Assembly: GCA_963920765.1 (NCBI GenBank)
Contig: OY987243.1
Span: forward strand, 2,294,001 to 2,358,000
DNA length: 64,000 bases
DNA from: Ulota crispa
Taxonomy: Eukaryota; Streptophyta; Bryopsida; Orthotrichales; Orthotrichaceae
Direction: 5' to 3'
A program made the translations under genes and the position numbers. The notes under the pieces were generated by a model. The model had not been told where the DNA came from. It searched no databases and saw only the letters and a program-made list of their open reading frames with translations. Shown here piece by piece: positions 25,190 through 36,154 of this stretch (within the stretch, counting starts at the first letter, position 1; every line of letters begins with the position of its first letter).

Positions 25190-25201
25190 AAAGGGAGGTA
25201 G
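25190..25201 (+). promoter_or_regulatory. Polypurine tract (plus-strand primer) of the chromovirus
   Basis: A purine-rich AAAGGGAGGTAG lies directly against the 3' LTR start, the expected place for the RNase H-resistant plus-strand primer. Confidence 0.7.
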
Positions 25202-25558
25202 TGTTATGACTGCGTCATAACAAGCTAGACAATAAACAGAAATAATAAACGGAAAGAGATGGGAGGATCAAGAACAGCTAGTAGATTATCATTCATTACT
25301 AGCAGTCATGGCTTTTGAGGCTAGGATATGTAAACCGGCTAAGCAAGACTTTGCCTCACGTAACCTTTCCGTAACACGGATTTTGGTGAAGTCACGAATG
25401 GTGCATTGATCTGGTTGTTGAGTCTCCTTGAGGTTGTTGATTGTGTTCACTTATCATTTTCCAATCACACAAACTAGATTCTTTGTTTGTAGAACCTCAC
25501 GGCTATGCTAGATCTCGGAGTATCAACAATACAAGGATAAGGAATTTGAATCGTTATA
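25202..25558 (+). repeat. 3' LTR of the chromovirus
   Basis: 357 bp, the same length as the 5' LTR. It starts with the perfect palindromic arm TGTTATGAC-TGC-GTCATAACA and ends TTATA, where TTACA is expected (a C-to-T change). Confidence 0.93.
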
Positions 25559-25765
25559 GTAACTCCCAAATTCACACCTTTTTTGAATTAGTTCAAATTA
25601 ACCTCACTAATGCAAGGGAAAGTAATTGAAACATCTTGTGTACCAATAGATGCCTACTATCAATGTATAATTGAGACTAAAGAATGAAGAGTAAAAATGT
25701 AGTGGTTCTTGTGTTCTATGAATGGATGTGAATTCACGTACACAAATATTTTTTAAAATGTTCAT

Positions 25766-25990
25766 TTAACCCTTAAATGACCATAGGGCATAGTATACAC
25801 ACTGCCGTATAATTGGCATTTGCTACCAATAAAAAGTTTTAATTTGGGATCTCAAGTAGCCTAGTAGAACCGCTTTTATCTATTCTTCAACTTCTTTGTT
25901 GATCTCAAATGTAATAAAGGTGTGAATCTATTCCAAATACAAGAAAAATCCCTTGTATACTATTGGTTGCAACTGCACCCACAGACAATT
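25766..25990. mobile_element. TTAA/CCC (piggyBac-like) element with eroded right end
   Basis: The left terminus TTAACCCTTAAATGACC is intact. The interior aligns by eye over about 200 bp with the intact 237-bp element at 51372-51608 in the opposite orientation, with shared blocks such as GGCATTTGCTACCAA and ATGTAATAAAGGTGTG. The expected right terminus has decayed beyond about 25985. Confidence 0.7.
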
Positions 25991-27026
25991 ATGGGCCAAG
26001 CTTTTCAACAAATGAGTTGTTATGATAAACATCTTTTATTTTTGATAAAACATCTATGTTCTACTTGGGTACGATGTGTCTGCCATTAATTTGGAAATAT
26101 TGACTTTGAATTCAATGTTGTAAAGAATGACCATCACTTTGCCTCTTCTTACATGAAAATGGTCTTTCAAATAGTCCCTCATCACCCCCATAAGCTAAAA
26201 AGTGGGTGCACAAGTAAAATCAAGTTAAAATGAATTCATGGCTAATTCTGATTTTTTCAAGAATCACAAGCTTTTAATTCTAGTTGATAAAACTCAATAT
26301 GGAGGCAATACTTTGTTTTTTTTACTTTAGTATGTCCTTAATAAAATATCAAGTTAAATGCAAATAAAATAAAAATTTGTGAACGTGCATCACTTATTTA
26401 AGGTTGTTGTAAATTGTAGTCTAGTTGACATGAAATTGGATGTTTCATTACGTGGTGGATGAGGAAATCTACATTTTGTCTTTTAGTGCAAGTATTAATT
26501 ATGAATGAGTGAAAAAGAGATAGAATCAAGGTGAGGACATGGACAAAGGTGTCAATTTTCCTATATAATGTGGTTATCACTTGAGAATTGAACTATAAAG
26601 CTTTGGTATTTTCATTGCACAAATAGTTTATAAAATGTAGAAAGGAGGTATTTTATAACAATTATGGTTCCACTAATGCAAGAATAGAACTTTTAATTTA
26701 TTTTTTAAGTCAAAATAGAATTTACAATGTTTATCATAGTTTATATTCTTAATTTTTGTGTTGTTACAATAATACATTAACCCAAACAAGTCCAAATTTG
26801 ATTTACAGTCAGATCTTGGAATTAAATATATTCCCAATTCATCTAAATTATAAGTGATATTGTTGGCAAACCTAACATGGATGTAACTTATAACACTAAA
26901 ATCCAAAGCTCATTTTAAAATCGCTATTAGATTTCTTTTTGAGAGCTAGTTTATACCAAACTCTCATCAATCAACACAACATAAAGTATCTAACAAATTT
27001 TAAGCATTAGATTTGCCATGTTGTAA
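25991..27026. other. Intergenic, nothing recognised
   Basis: AT-rich. Only short open frames (60 and 77 codons, minus strand) and no identifiable element ends. Confidence 0.35.
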
Positions 27027-27644
27027 TCACTTGACTTGTATTTCTTGAGTTTGTTGGTGTACACATTGAACACATTTCCAATAGAGCCAAAATAATGTCT
27101 CTAGAAACTTCCTATTACTTTCATGTTGCTTCAAATCTCCAATTAGCTTAGAGTTTTCAATTTCTAAAATTGCATTCCTTTTGTTTGTTGTTTTCATTAC
27201 TTCATTGAGAGAATCAAACATATGATAGTAGTCATTGTGTGACTTCTTTAGTTCATGATGAAGGACTTCATTTAAGTTCTTCAAAGCCTTGTTTTCATCT
27301 TCCATAGATGGGCTTCCTACATTTTTGTTGTGGATATCATTTGGTTGACTTGGAGGTGGTGATAACCAATTAGATGCCAGAGAGTCATCATTTGTTGAAG
27401 CCACATGTATCCCATGAGAAGAATCTTGTTGGATTGAAGTAGTTTTGTTGTTGCCCTTTTGTTTTGAGCCATTTCTTGCAATGGAGTGTGAAGGTTCTTG
27501 ATCTCTTTCATGTTGATATTTGTATGGTGACTCTATGAGTGTATGGTCTTCTGCTGCCAAATCCATTTCATTATCTTCCAAATTCTCCATGTAAATAGGG
27601 TCTTTTTCCGCCAAATCCACTTCATTGTCTTCCAAATTCTCCAT
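27027..27644 (-). CDS. Hypothetical acidic, coiled-coil protein or fragment (205 aa)
   Basis: Not recognised. The N-terminus carries two copies of an 18-residue acidic repeat (MENLEDNEVDLAEKDPIY, then MENLEDNEMDLAAEDHT). A Gln/Ser/Asn-rich linker follows (about residues 40-115). Then comes a heptad-like helical segment (about 118-185: ALKNLNEVLHHELKKS, SKLIGDLKQHE) that looks like a coiled coil. Further, decayed repeat copies continue upstream in DNA (27645-27750) but are cut by stops. Another open frame on the same strand (27820-28200) may be an earlier exon or part of the same broken gene. It could be a remnant of a transposon-borne or lineage-specific gene. Confidence 0.4.
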   Translation of the reverse strand: MENLEDNEVDLAEKDPIYMENLEDNEMDLAAEDHTLIESPYKYQHERDQEPSHSIARNGSKQKGNNKTTSIQQDSSHGIHVASTNDDSLASNWLSPPPSQPNDIHNKNVGSPSMEDENKALKNLNEVLHHELKKSHNDYYHMFDSLNEVMKTTNKRNAILEIENSKLIGDLKQHESNRKFLETLFWLYWKCVQCVHQQTQEIQVK

Positions 27645-27750
27645 TTAATTAGAGCCTTCTTATGATGTATTCACTTCATTGTCTTCCAAACACCTCATAT
27701 AGGCAAGGTGTTCTTCATATGAAGCAAAATCTTCATTGTTTTCAATATTA
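27528..27750 (-). repeat. Imperfect 54-bp tandem repeat, about four units
   Basis: Units of about 54 bp repeat with a core CAATGAAGT...TTGGAAGA (minus-strand sense) and differ by substitutions. The two downstream units are read as the 18-aa acidic repeat of the overlapping frame; the two upstream units have acquired stops. Confidence 0.6.
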
Positions 27751-27819
27751 TCCCCATTCATAGTTTCATTTGAGGTTTCAATTCTCCCTTTGTGTGTATA
27801 TATGATTCCACTCCACATC

Positions 27820-28200
27820 TCAATTTAGAAATAGTTTCTTGTACACCACGGCACCCAACCAATATAGTATCATAAATCTTCTTCCTTTTATAACAACTAT
27901 ATTTTGGAATGTTGTTTCACACATGAGAGTTGATTTTGCCTTGTATGCTTCATGTGTATAATATTGTATTGATGTGCTATAAATTTTCAACAATGCCTTT
28001 TGTTGTGTTGCATCCCAATGACAAAGTACATGATCCCATGATATCCATGTTTTGCAAGTCTTTTCATCCCAAGGTTGTGAAACATCTTTCCAACCATGCA
28101 AAGCTAAACTTGTTTGCTTCAATGCACGTGCATGCATTGGTTTGCGAGTCTTCATGTTTTGCCTCATTCTTGATGATAGAATGTCAATACTTTTTTCTTT
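27820..28200 (-). pseudogene. Unrecognised coding trace, possible 5' part of the same broken gene
   Basis: A minus-strand frame is open from at least 28200 to a stop at 27820. Its first Met is at 28167, giving 115 aa, but the frame is open further upstream without a Met. It reads basic text (MRQNMKTRKPMHA) followed by HGWKDVSQPWDEKTCKTWISW. Codon-like composition and length exceed what chance gives in such AT-rich DNA, yet I know no matching family. It is in a different frame from 27027-27644, so a spliced or frameshifted single gene is possible. Confidence 0.3.
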
Positions 28201-28761
28201 TTAGAAACTAAAAAAATAGTTGTAAACCTTCAATAATGAAAATGTGGAGAACAAGAAGATGAAATCTAAAAAAAATTGCACACAAAGTAGAAAACCATTA
28301 ATGACTCCTCTAAAGATTATGTATTTTAGAATCACATTAGATGAAACTAAAACATGTCATAATTTCCCTTGGTTTGATACATGTATATATATACCTTGTG
28401 CCATCCATGGCTTTTATTTTAGAATAATAGTGTCTTGGTGGTTAAAAGATTTGTAAATATACAACATTCACACACTTTGCCCCATCCATAGCTTTTATTT
28501 TGAAGTAAAAGTATTTTGATAGTTACTGTATTTGCAAAATTATAATTTCTTGATTTCAAATGATTTTACTTTTAACTAAAACATCATCAGATTTACTTTA
28601 CACTAAAGCAAAATCAAAATTATTCTTAAAATTGATAAATCTTATATTGAACTTCACTATTTTAATGCACACCACTTGTACCAAAAAAGAAGCAAAGTTC
28701 ATTTCTTCAAATTCTATTAATCATAAACTTTAAACAAGTTTCACTTGGTTGAAATGTACAT

Positions 28762-29085
28762 AGAACGTGTTATTCATTAATTTGGGAAAACAATAATTAT
28801 CATTTTGTACCTCATTTTAATCCAAAATAGCCCCCTTAATTTATGTCAACAAACCACATGAAATCATATCCATTAAATTTAAGAGGTCACCTTAAACCTA
28901 GTTAATGAACTTTCTGTCCAAAAAGAGCATATTTTTGGAAGATATATATCTCATTTCATTGGAAAACAATCAATAAACTCCCAATTCAATGAATATGGCG
29001 TCTCCAGTAGAAGAAAAAAAGCTAGAATTCCCACTTTGTACGCTTTTTCCCAAATTAACGAACGTGCTAATGAATAACGCGTTAT
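28762..29085. mobile_element. MITE of the GTTATTCATTAATTTGGG family, copy 1
   Basis: Terminal inverted repeats: left CGTGTTATTCATTAATTTGG, right (reverse complement) CGCGTTATTCATTAGCACG followed by GTTAATTTGGG. The right tip is the perfect palindrome ATAACGCGTTAT. The interior is shared with the copies at 29437 and 59638, for example CCTAGTTAATGAACTTT and AATTCAATGAATATGG. Non-coding. Confidence 0.7.
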
Positions 29086-29436
29086 AAAGAGCAAATCGAG
29101 ACGTTAGATATTCTTCAAAAGAGGGAGGGTACATTTAAATCTAATATTTACATCACCACAATCCAAATCCTGCACACGATGCTTTTGTATTTTGATAAAT
29201 TTTGTCCAAAGTTGGTCAATGGCTCAAAATTAATCATAATGCTAGTACTCTAGTTCTCAAAGTCTCTTATCAATAGGTAGCTTGTATCTATAAAGTATGT
29301 ATCAATGGGTCAATTTCAGTTTTCAGCATAAGTAGGAATAATATGTTTTCAATTACAATATGAAGAAGCAATATCTTTTAAATCATCATTTTTTGTTATT
29401 CTCTTTGTATTATAAGAAGTGAACCACTGGAAGCTC

Positions 29437-29780
29437 ATAACGTCATATTCGTTAATTTGGGAAAATAATGGTTACTATTTTGTACCTCACGTTAATTTAA
29501 AATAGCCACCTTAATTTATGTCAACTAACCACATGGAACCTTATCAATTAAATTTAAGAGGTCACTTTAAACCTAGTTAATGAACTTTTGTCCAAAATTT
29601 CAGAAGTTAATGAACTTTTTGTCCAAAAAGAGCGTATTTTTGGAAGCTATATATCTCATTTCATAGGAACAGTCAATGGACTCCCAATTCAATGAATATG
29701 GCGCTCTTTGGAAAAAAACAAAAAAAAAACCAAAAGTCCCACTTTGTACGCTTTCCCCAAATTAACAAAAATGACGTTTC
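29437..29780. mobile_element. MITE of the GTTATTCATTAATTTGGG family, copy 2
   Basis: Same family and same orientation as the copy at 28762, about 350 bp downstream of it. Ends: AACGTCATATTCGTTAATTT on the left and AACGTCATTTTTGTTAATTT in reverse complement on the right. The interior matches copy 1 by eye over most of its length, with a short internal duplication of the 'GTTAATGAACTTTTTGTCC' block. Confidence 0.7.
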
Positions 29781-31196
29781 AGGTTCTTTTCTTTCAATTT
29801 CATTTGTATTTTGGCAAAATTCATTATTCATAAGGATCCAAATTTCATACCACCACAAACAATGATGAACATTGAAAGGTAGGAACACCCATAAGCATTA
29901 GTGTCCCCATAACCGTCATCTCTAAAATCTTGGAACTTTTGAGGAAGTAAATAGATGTAATTACAAGGATGTACAACATGTGAACATGAAACCTTAGTGT
30001 TGGTTATGGGTGCAATGGCAGTTTGCTCTTTAAAAATTCACAGCTTATTCTCATAGTATCCAAATAATACATTCAAAAGTGCAAACTCATTATTTTTTTG
30101 TTCCTAACAAGATCTTATAATTTGCTAGCTGTGTATTAATACTCATCATGTTCAAAACCCTTAAAATGACGCTTATGGGTACTCCTACCTTTTGTTTTCA
30201 GTGAACAAATTGAAATTTGGGCCCATTCAGCCACAATAAAACTTACTCAAAAGTATCAAAAGATACATGCATTTCTAATGGGGCAATTCTTTCTAGACAA
30301 AAGGGACACATGATCTAGGAATTGTTAATGTGTCATCTAGAATCTTTTGTTATATGTCATTGAGGTGGCATAATAACCAAGGCCAAGATCTCATTGCCTA
30401 GGAAGGTGCTCTAGACCACGATGGAGGTCCGCTTGCTTTTGAAAATTGGTGTTGCCCAAGCCACATTGAGTTGCATATTTGGTGTTGCCAAAATTTGAAT
30501 TAGGTACAATTTGTCAAAATGATACATTTCCAATTTCTATTTCTTGTCCAATCTTTGTGCTCTTTTATATTAAAAGGGTGAACATCTAAGTGCAGGCTAT
30601 AGTGGAAACTTTCACAAAATCATATGCCCACCACAAGGTTTGGCATCAACAACATTGAGATGTCACTTTAACAATGATCTATGATTATTATTCAAACGTC
30701 AAATGAGCATATTATTGCATTGGCAAGTTCTAAGAGTCAAGGTCCAAATTGCACAAAAGAATATTTTGTCCAAGATGAAACACCAGAAAAATTCTACTCC
30801 ATCATTCTATCTAACTACTATAATTTATGACACTTATAATCAGCAACTCGCAAGTTTGAGTGGCCCTAGAAATCACTATTCATCATAAGTTTAGTGAGCT
30901 TTATTCTATACTCTACTTGATGATTGATTAGTTAACTATTTATGGGGTACATTTGACAAGCAAAGGTAGAAGACAAGAATATTTTGAGGGCTTTTCCAAA
31001 GTAGATGTAAACTCTTGGCAAGATAAATTTTGCGTTTAAGGGTGTGAATGCTCTAAAGGAATGCAGTCAAGATATTAAATGGTTGAAATTTGTAGATAAC
31101 AAAAAGTCTAGTAGAGAGATAATTGGTTGCAACAATCATATGTTGGTTCATTTTGAAGAAACCAACAATTGCCCTACAAAGTCTACGTAGTATTTT
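29781..31196. other. Intergenic, nothing recognised
   Basis: AT-rich, with no element ends or credible open frames. Confidence 0.35.
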
Positions 31197-31574
31197 TTAA
31201 CCCTTAGACTCCGGGGGTGATCCTCGTGCCTGCCCCTGTACAATGCTCAAAGGTGAACACCGATCTCTATAGTGGTGCCCACATATTAAAATATCATTTT
31301 AAAAAAGTTGCGAAAGACAATAGTGCATGGTGCCCTCATGAAAATTATAGTAAGGGTAGCTTAAGATCTAACACCGTGACTCTGAAAATTCTCACGATTC
31401 AATTGCCTAAAAATATGAGTGCAATTCATGAGAGAATTTTTTGCCTTATATGATGGACCATGTGTTTATGATTACTCGTGAAAAATACCAAAAAAAATTG
31501 TTATTTTCTACCCAGGTAGTGTGTTTTTTATGGCCAAGGGACAAAAATTGTCTTCTTTGGCATTTAAGGGTTAA
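31197..31574. mobile_element. TTAA/CCC (piggyBac-like) element, 378 bp
   Basis: The left end is TTAACCCTTAGACTCCGGGG. The right end reads TTAACCCTTAAATGCCAAAG in reverse complement. The right subterminal region pairs as a hairpin around GGGACAAAAATTGTC, resembling the right arm of the 92-bp element at 14376. Its right TTAA (31571-31574) is also the left TTAA of the next element. The interiors of the two are related (shared GATGCCCTCATGAAAATT-like block). Confidence 0.72.
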
Positions 31575-31886
31575 CCCTTAAAGTACGGATGCATCATCGT
31601 GGCTTGCCCTGATTGTAGCAGTCTACAATATTTTGCACATGGGCACTAGTAGTATTGTTTTAAAAAGTTGGAAAAGTCAACAATGAATGATGCCCTCATG
31701 AAAATTGCAAGAAGTACAGCTTGGGAGCTAACACCATGTTTTTGAACCTTATCACAATTTGGGTTACAAAATAAAATGAATGCATCTCAAAAGGTAATTT
31801 TTTGTCTTCCATGATGACCATATGTTTAGAGATCTTTTCTCAAAGCCGGAGGATGTTTTTCATCCTCCTCGACATCTAGGGGTTAA
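31571..31886. mobile_element. TTAA/CCC (piggyBac-like) element, 316 bp, sharing a TTAA
   Basis: The left end is TTAACCCTTAAAGTACGG; the right end in reverse complement is TTAACCCCTAGATGTCG. A perfect 8-bp hairpin (GGAGGATG, T5 loop, CATCCTCC) lies just inside the right end. It is head-to-tail with the 31197 element through one common TTAA, as expected if one copy inserted into the terminal TTAA of the other. Confidence 0.72.
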
Positions 31887-31888
31887 GG

Positions 31889-32214
31889 GAGAAATTTCAT
31901 GGATACCCTTGAAGTTGATCATATTTACATTAACACCCTTGGTATTTCAAAAATTACACATATACCTCTAATCCATAATTTTCAAGCATTTGATTTGATA
32001 TGCACACTTTTTCCATAACCACTGTTTAAACAAGGAGTGCAATACAACAAAAAAGGAGCAGCGTGCACACAAGGGAGGAAAACGTGACATGCACAATGTA
32101 ACAAAACGCCTGAAAACTATGGACAAAGGACTAAGGATATTTATACAATTTCTGAAAAAGCAGGGGTACTTATGTAAATATGACAAACTTCAGGGGCATC
32201 CATGAATTTTTCTC
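31889..32214. mobile_element. Mutator-like foldback MITE (GAGAAAATTTCATGG family), copy 1
   Basis: About 80-bp terminal inverted repeats beginning GAGAAATTTCATGGATACCC, paired with GAGAAAAATTCATGGATGCC in reverse complement at the right. The same arms are found at 42970-43284, where a 9-bp duplication is intact. No target duplication is visible here. It begins two bases after the right TTAA of the preceding element. Confidence 0.7.
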
Positions 32215-32884
32215 GTAGTTCTAATAATCTTTTGTTTAATACTGCATTCACGCCCCGTTGTAACCCAAGATATCATATGTCAGCTCTGGAAAAATCGTTG
32301 TGCCTACCCAAAGCAAGGCAATACAAAAAGTGTCCAAAACAAGTTTTCTCCGTAATCTAATTCCTAAATTAGGGTCACACCACGAGTAGACGCATGGTCT
32401 GAGCTTTCAGACCCACGCTTGGTGAAACTCGTCAGTGTGTACACGCACCAATTACATTCAAAAAAAGGAAGTACACGACGTGCAACACCTGCGTTCAAAG
32501 TTGTCGAGTACTCCACCTATTTACCAGATGAAAATTAAGATTTCTTTAGAACATATCAAGCTTTCTTGACGCTTACGCATGACAACTAAGCTGCAGTACA
32601 TATTTCGTGATGAACCCACGTTTTCAAGCTAAAAGTATGCCAATACCAAACAGATTGAAAGTTTCAAGTTCTTACACAAGCGAGTACCAAGTAGAGTACC
32701 CCAACTTTTAAACAATATGTTCACAACAACTGCGTTCTGACAACACTGAACGACTCTTTCCATCCAGTTGAACATCTCTAGCACCTACGCACTCACCCGT
32801 AGTAATCCAACTGCTCGCCAACCCCATGATGTTCTAAGTATCCCAGAAAACCAGTATGCTTAATTACAAAACAAAACGACATGT
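32215..32884. other. Downstream region of catalase
   Basis: Less AT-rich than average and without an open frame of note. On the minus strand it follows the catalase stop at 32885 and probably includes its 3' UTR and terminator. No element ends recognised. Confidence 0.4.
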
Positions 32885-35800
32885 CTACATGGATGACTTC
32901 ATGCTGAAGTGTGAGGCCATCCTCTGCCCCAACGACCTGTCACACTGCAAAACCATCACCACCAAAAACAATAAGAAACGGCCAAATAATACTCCCAAAA
33001 AAATGTTAACATTTCAAAATGCTTACCAGAAGATTTCCTAGATGATCAGAACCAGGGTACCAAAACATCTAAGAAGTCGCAAAAGCAAGAGTTACCTGAG
33101 TCCAATATGTAAGCCACACGCTGCGAACTTCCTGATTCACCCTGGGGTCCGACAGCATCTCCACAATACGCTTAATGAACCGGTCTTGCCTTGCAGGGTC
33201 CCAGGACCGAAACCTCACTCCTGGCTGTTGGAAATTGTTCTCCTTAACAATCACACCCTGCCGAAATCCAACATCAGGATCAGAAACACAGACCTGAAAA
33301 AACTACACAATTCAAGAACCCTATACAAAGCCTTAGTCCAACTCCACAAAAACCCTTCATTTTATTACACCTTCACGAAAAAAAAAACGCCAAATTTGGT
33401 ACTATTTTCCGAAATATACACAGAACACCTCCTGAACAGCTCCGCTTCCGTTCTGACTGGACTTTTCATCAAAAAAGGGCATCTCTCAAGGCATGGTATT
33501 ACCTTCTCCCTCACTCCAGAGTATCTGCTCTGAGGAATTGGATAGCGCTCGGAGTGGCGGACAGGGTCAAACCGAGATGGGAAATAGTTCACCTGCAAAT
33601 TGACACAAAAGCAACCTGAGACGCAGAAACAAAAAAAGAAAAAAAGAAAGTGGATAAGGAAAGAAAGCAAAGAAAAGCATGCTATGAACTACCACTTCAA
33701 CAAAAAGAAAAGGAAAGAGAAAATAGAAAAGATGAAATTCACGCACCTCCTCATCACGATGCATGAAGTTCATGAAACCGTCGTGATGGTTGTTGTGGTG
33801 CGCGCACTTGGGCGCATTGACAGGTAGCATCAGATAGTTGGGCCCCAAGCGGTGGCGCTGTGTGTCGGAGTAAGAGTAAACACGAGTCTGGAACATTTTG
33901 TCATCACTGTAGTAGATCCCAGGAACTATCACACCCGGGCAGAAGGCAATCTGCTCGTTCTCAGCGAAGAAGTTGTCAATGTTCCTGTTCAACACAATTC
34001 TTCCCACAGGCTGCATCCAGCACCCACACCACTCCACGTCAGCAACCAACCCTCTGCCCTTCACTCAAATACCACACAATTCCAAACATTTTCTCAAAAG
34101 TTGCCAAAATCAGAACATTGGTGCCTCCTTTTCATACCTGAAGAGGGAACATGTCCTCAGGCCAGATCTTAGTGTCATCCAAAGGATCAAACTCGAACTT
34201 GTCCTCGTCCGCGATGTTCATGGTTTGAATCATGAGCTTCCACTCGGGAAAGTTGCCAGAAGCAATGGAATCTGTGAGGTCCTGAGTAGCATGGCTATGG
34301 TTCGCACCTCCAACCATGATTGCTTCCTCTTCCAACAAATTCTTCACGCCACAAGTAGGCTTCCAGTGGAACTTCACGTAGGTCTCCTTACCAGCCTTGG
34401 TAATCATCTAAACAACAAAAATCATCGTCAGTTAAAGGAGAAAATACGGTATGAGACGAACTTCAAAAACACATCCGAAACGGATCAAGGCGACTTTTAC
34501 AAAAGCTACCTTGAAGGTGTGCACACCGAAACCTTCCATGTGGCGATAGTCAGCCGGAATGCCAATATCGTCAAACAAAAAGGTGAACATGTTGCAGGCC
34601 TCGGGGATGTGTGAGAAGAAGTCCATGATACGCCAGTCCTCCTGGATATGGGTCTTGGGGTTCGGCTTCAAGGCGTGGATCATATCAGGAAACTGCACAC
34701 CACATACAATCACCGTAAATACAACCAAGTCATTCAAAATATGCTCCAGGTAAAGAGCAGCTCCACATTCCAGAAGTGTACAAAACCTAAAAAACAAAGA
34801 CCTTAAAGTTGCAAAACGACGAATTCGATGAAAATCATATTATCAATATAAGATAGTTGTAAGAGAATTGAGACAAGCTGAACCTCAAACTGTCAAGTTA
34901 GTGGTATTTGCAACCACCAAAATTGACTTTGACAAACGCTGGAAGTACCTTGATGCCATCACGGATGAAGAAAACTGGCATGTTGTTGCCAACCATGTCG
35001 AAGTTGCCTTCACGAGTGTAGAACTTGACGGCGAACCCGCGAGGGTCACGCAGAGTCTCAGGGCTGCCTCTCTCGTGGATGACGGTGGAGAAGCGGATAA
35101 TCACCGGGGTCTGCACACCTGGTGCCCTCAAGAAATCGGCACATGTCAGATGCGAGATGTCATGCGTCACTTCGAAGAATCCCTTGGCGCTGGCACCGCG
35201 AGCATGCACCACGCGCTCCGGAATGCGCTCTCGGTCGAACTGAGCCAACTTCTCTACCAAATGATAGTCCTCCAACAGCACAGGGCCTAACACAAACACG
35301 AAAAAATCCAAAAATCAGAACACAAAAAACAGAGCAGTATTTTATTTGGAACTATTGGAAAAACATGTGATGAGCAAACAGGAAGGAAAGCAAAGAAGAG
35401 TTCATAGAAGCGTCTCTGTGTACCTCGGACGCCGACGGTGAGAGAGTTGTTGTTGTTGAATACTGGAGCGCCTTGGTTGGTAGTCCAGAAGGGAGTGTCA
35501 TGATGGCTGGATGGCCGATACTGTAATACCAACACCCATGCAAACAGTAAGCACAATTTCTACGTCTCATAACCTAAACATACCATACAACTTTCCACCT
35601 AATTCTACGACATCAGCTTCATTAATTACGAGGTTGAGATCAAGAAAACAAAGACGCCGACTAGAATTTCAACTGCAACAAAAGAAAAGAAAAAGCTCGG
35701 CGAAGCGATCGAAACACACGATGCAAGAAACTGAATTATTCTTACGGTTTCGCACAAGTCTAATATAGGTCTCCACGACAAGGAATCAACGCATACCCTT

Positions 35801-36154
35801 CATCAACAAAAAATTTAAGTTTCTCACAACATCCTCTCCTCGCATGAATCTCCTTAGAACAGGAGACTTTTATAATGAAAGCATAAACGTAAATTCCAAT
35901 CATAACCTTTAAGTATAAGAGGATTACTAATCCACGAGATTCTTTTGTGGTCGAAGTTTGAAGAAGTCTATGACTACACTAATTCCCAATTCTTTTCAAA
36001 GCTCCCAACCAAGAACCGTAAAGACGCCCCAAAAAAAAAAAAAAAAAAAAAAACAGACGGACATCAAGATTAGCCTCCACGACACGAAACAGAAGCAAAG
36101 TGGGAAAATTGTGAGATCATAAACGCATTGAAACTGCACCTTGTAAGGATCCAT
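32885..36154 (-). CDS. CAT: Catalase (peroxisomal haem catalase)
   Basis: Breaks down hydrogen peroxide to water and oxygen in peroxisomes. Nine coding exons on the minus strand: 36154-36140, 35520-35424, 35286-34949, 34692-34510, 34407-34138, 34010-33747, 33592-33503, 33257-33096 and 32944-32885. All introns are GT-AG. The joined product is 492 aa, the standard plant length. It starts MDPYKYRPSS. His65 lies in RVVHARG (distal haem side). The proximal haem ligand is Tyr348 in RVYSYSDTQ, where most catalases have Phe before the Ser-Tyr. Other landmarks are [37 protein letters not shown] and [12 protein letters not shown]. The C-terminus ends [15 protein letters not shown], aligning with the plant LGQKLASRLNVRPSI type. 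The internal QRM replaces the usual QKL peroxisome-targeting triplet. The first exon of five codons is confirmed by the family start. Confidence 0.98.
36031..36053 (+). repeat. Homopolymer A tract (23 bases) in catalase intron 1
   Basis: An uninterrupted A run (T on the coding strand) inside intron 1 (35521-36139). Low-complexity and likely variable in length. Confidence 0.85.

Larger units (their letters stand above)
19508..25558 (+). mobile_element. Degenerate Ty3/gypsy chromovirus (LTR retrotransposon)
   Basis: A 6,051-bp element with two 357-bp LTRs, a gag zinc knuckle, and pol in the order protease, reverse transcriptase, RNase H, integrase, then a C-terminal chromodomain. This order defines the chromovirus branch of Ty3/gypsy elements. 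The 5-bp flanks are GTAAT (19503-19507) and GTAAC (25559-25563), a target duplication with one change. By hand count the LTRs differ at about 32 of 357 positions, nearly all transitions, so insertion is old. Gag is frameshifted. Pol stays in one frame from 22205 to the chromodomain but is cut by about ten stop codons, and several catalytic residues are lost. It cannot encode working proteins. No standard initiator-tRNA primer site was recognised after the 5' LTR. Confidence 0.95.
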
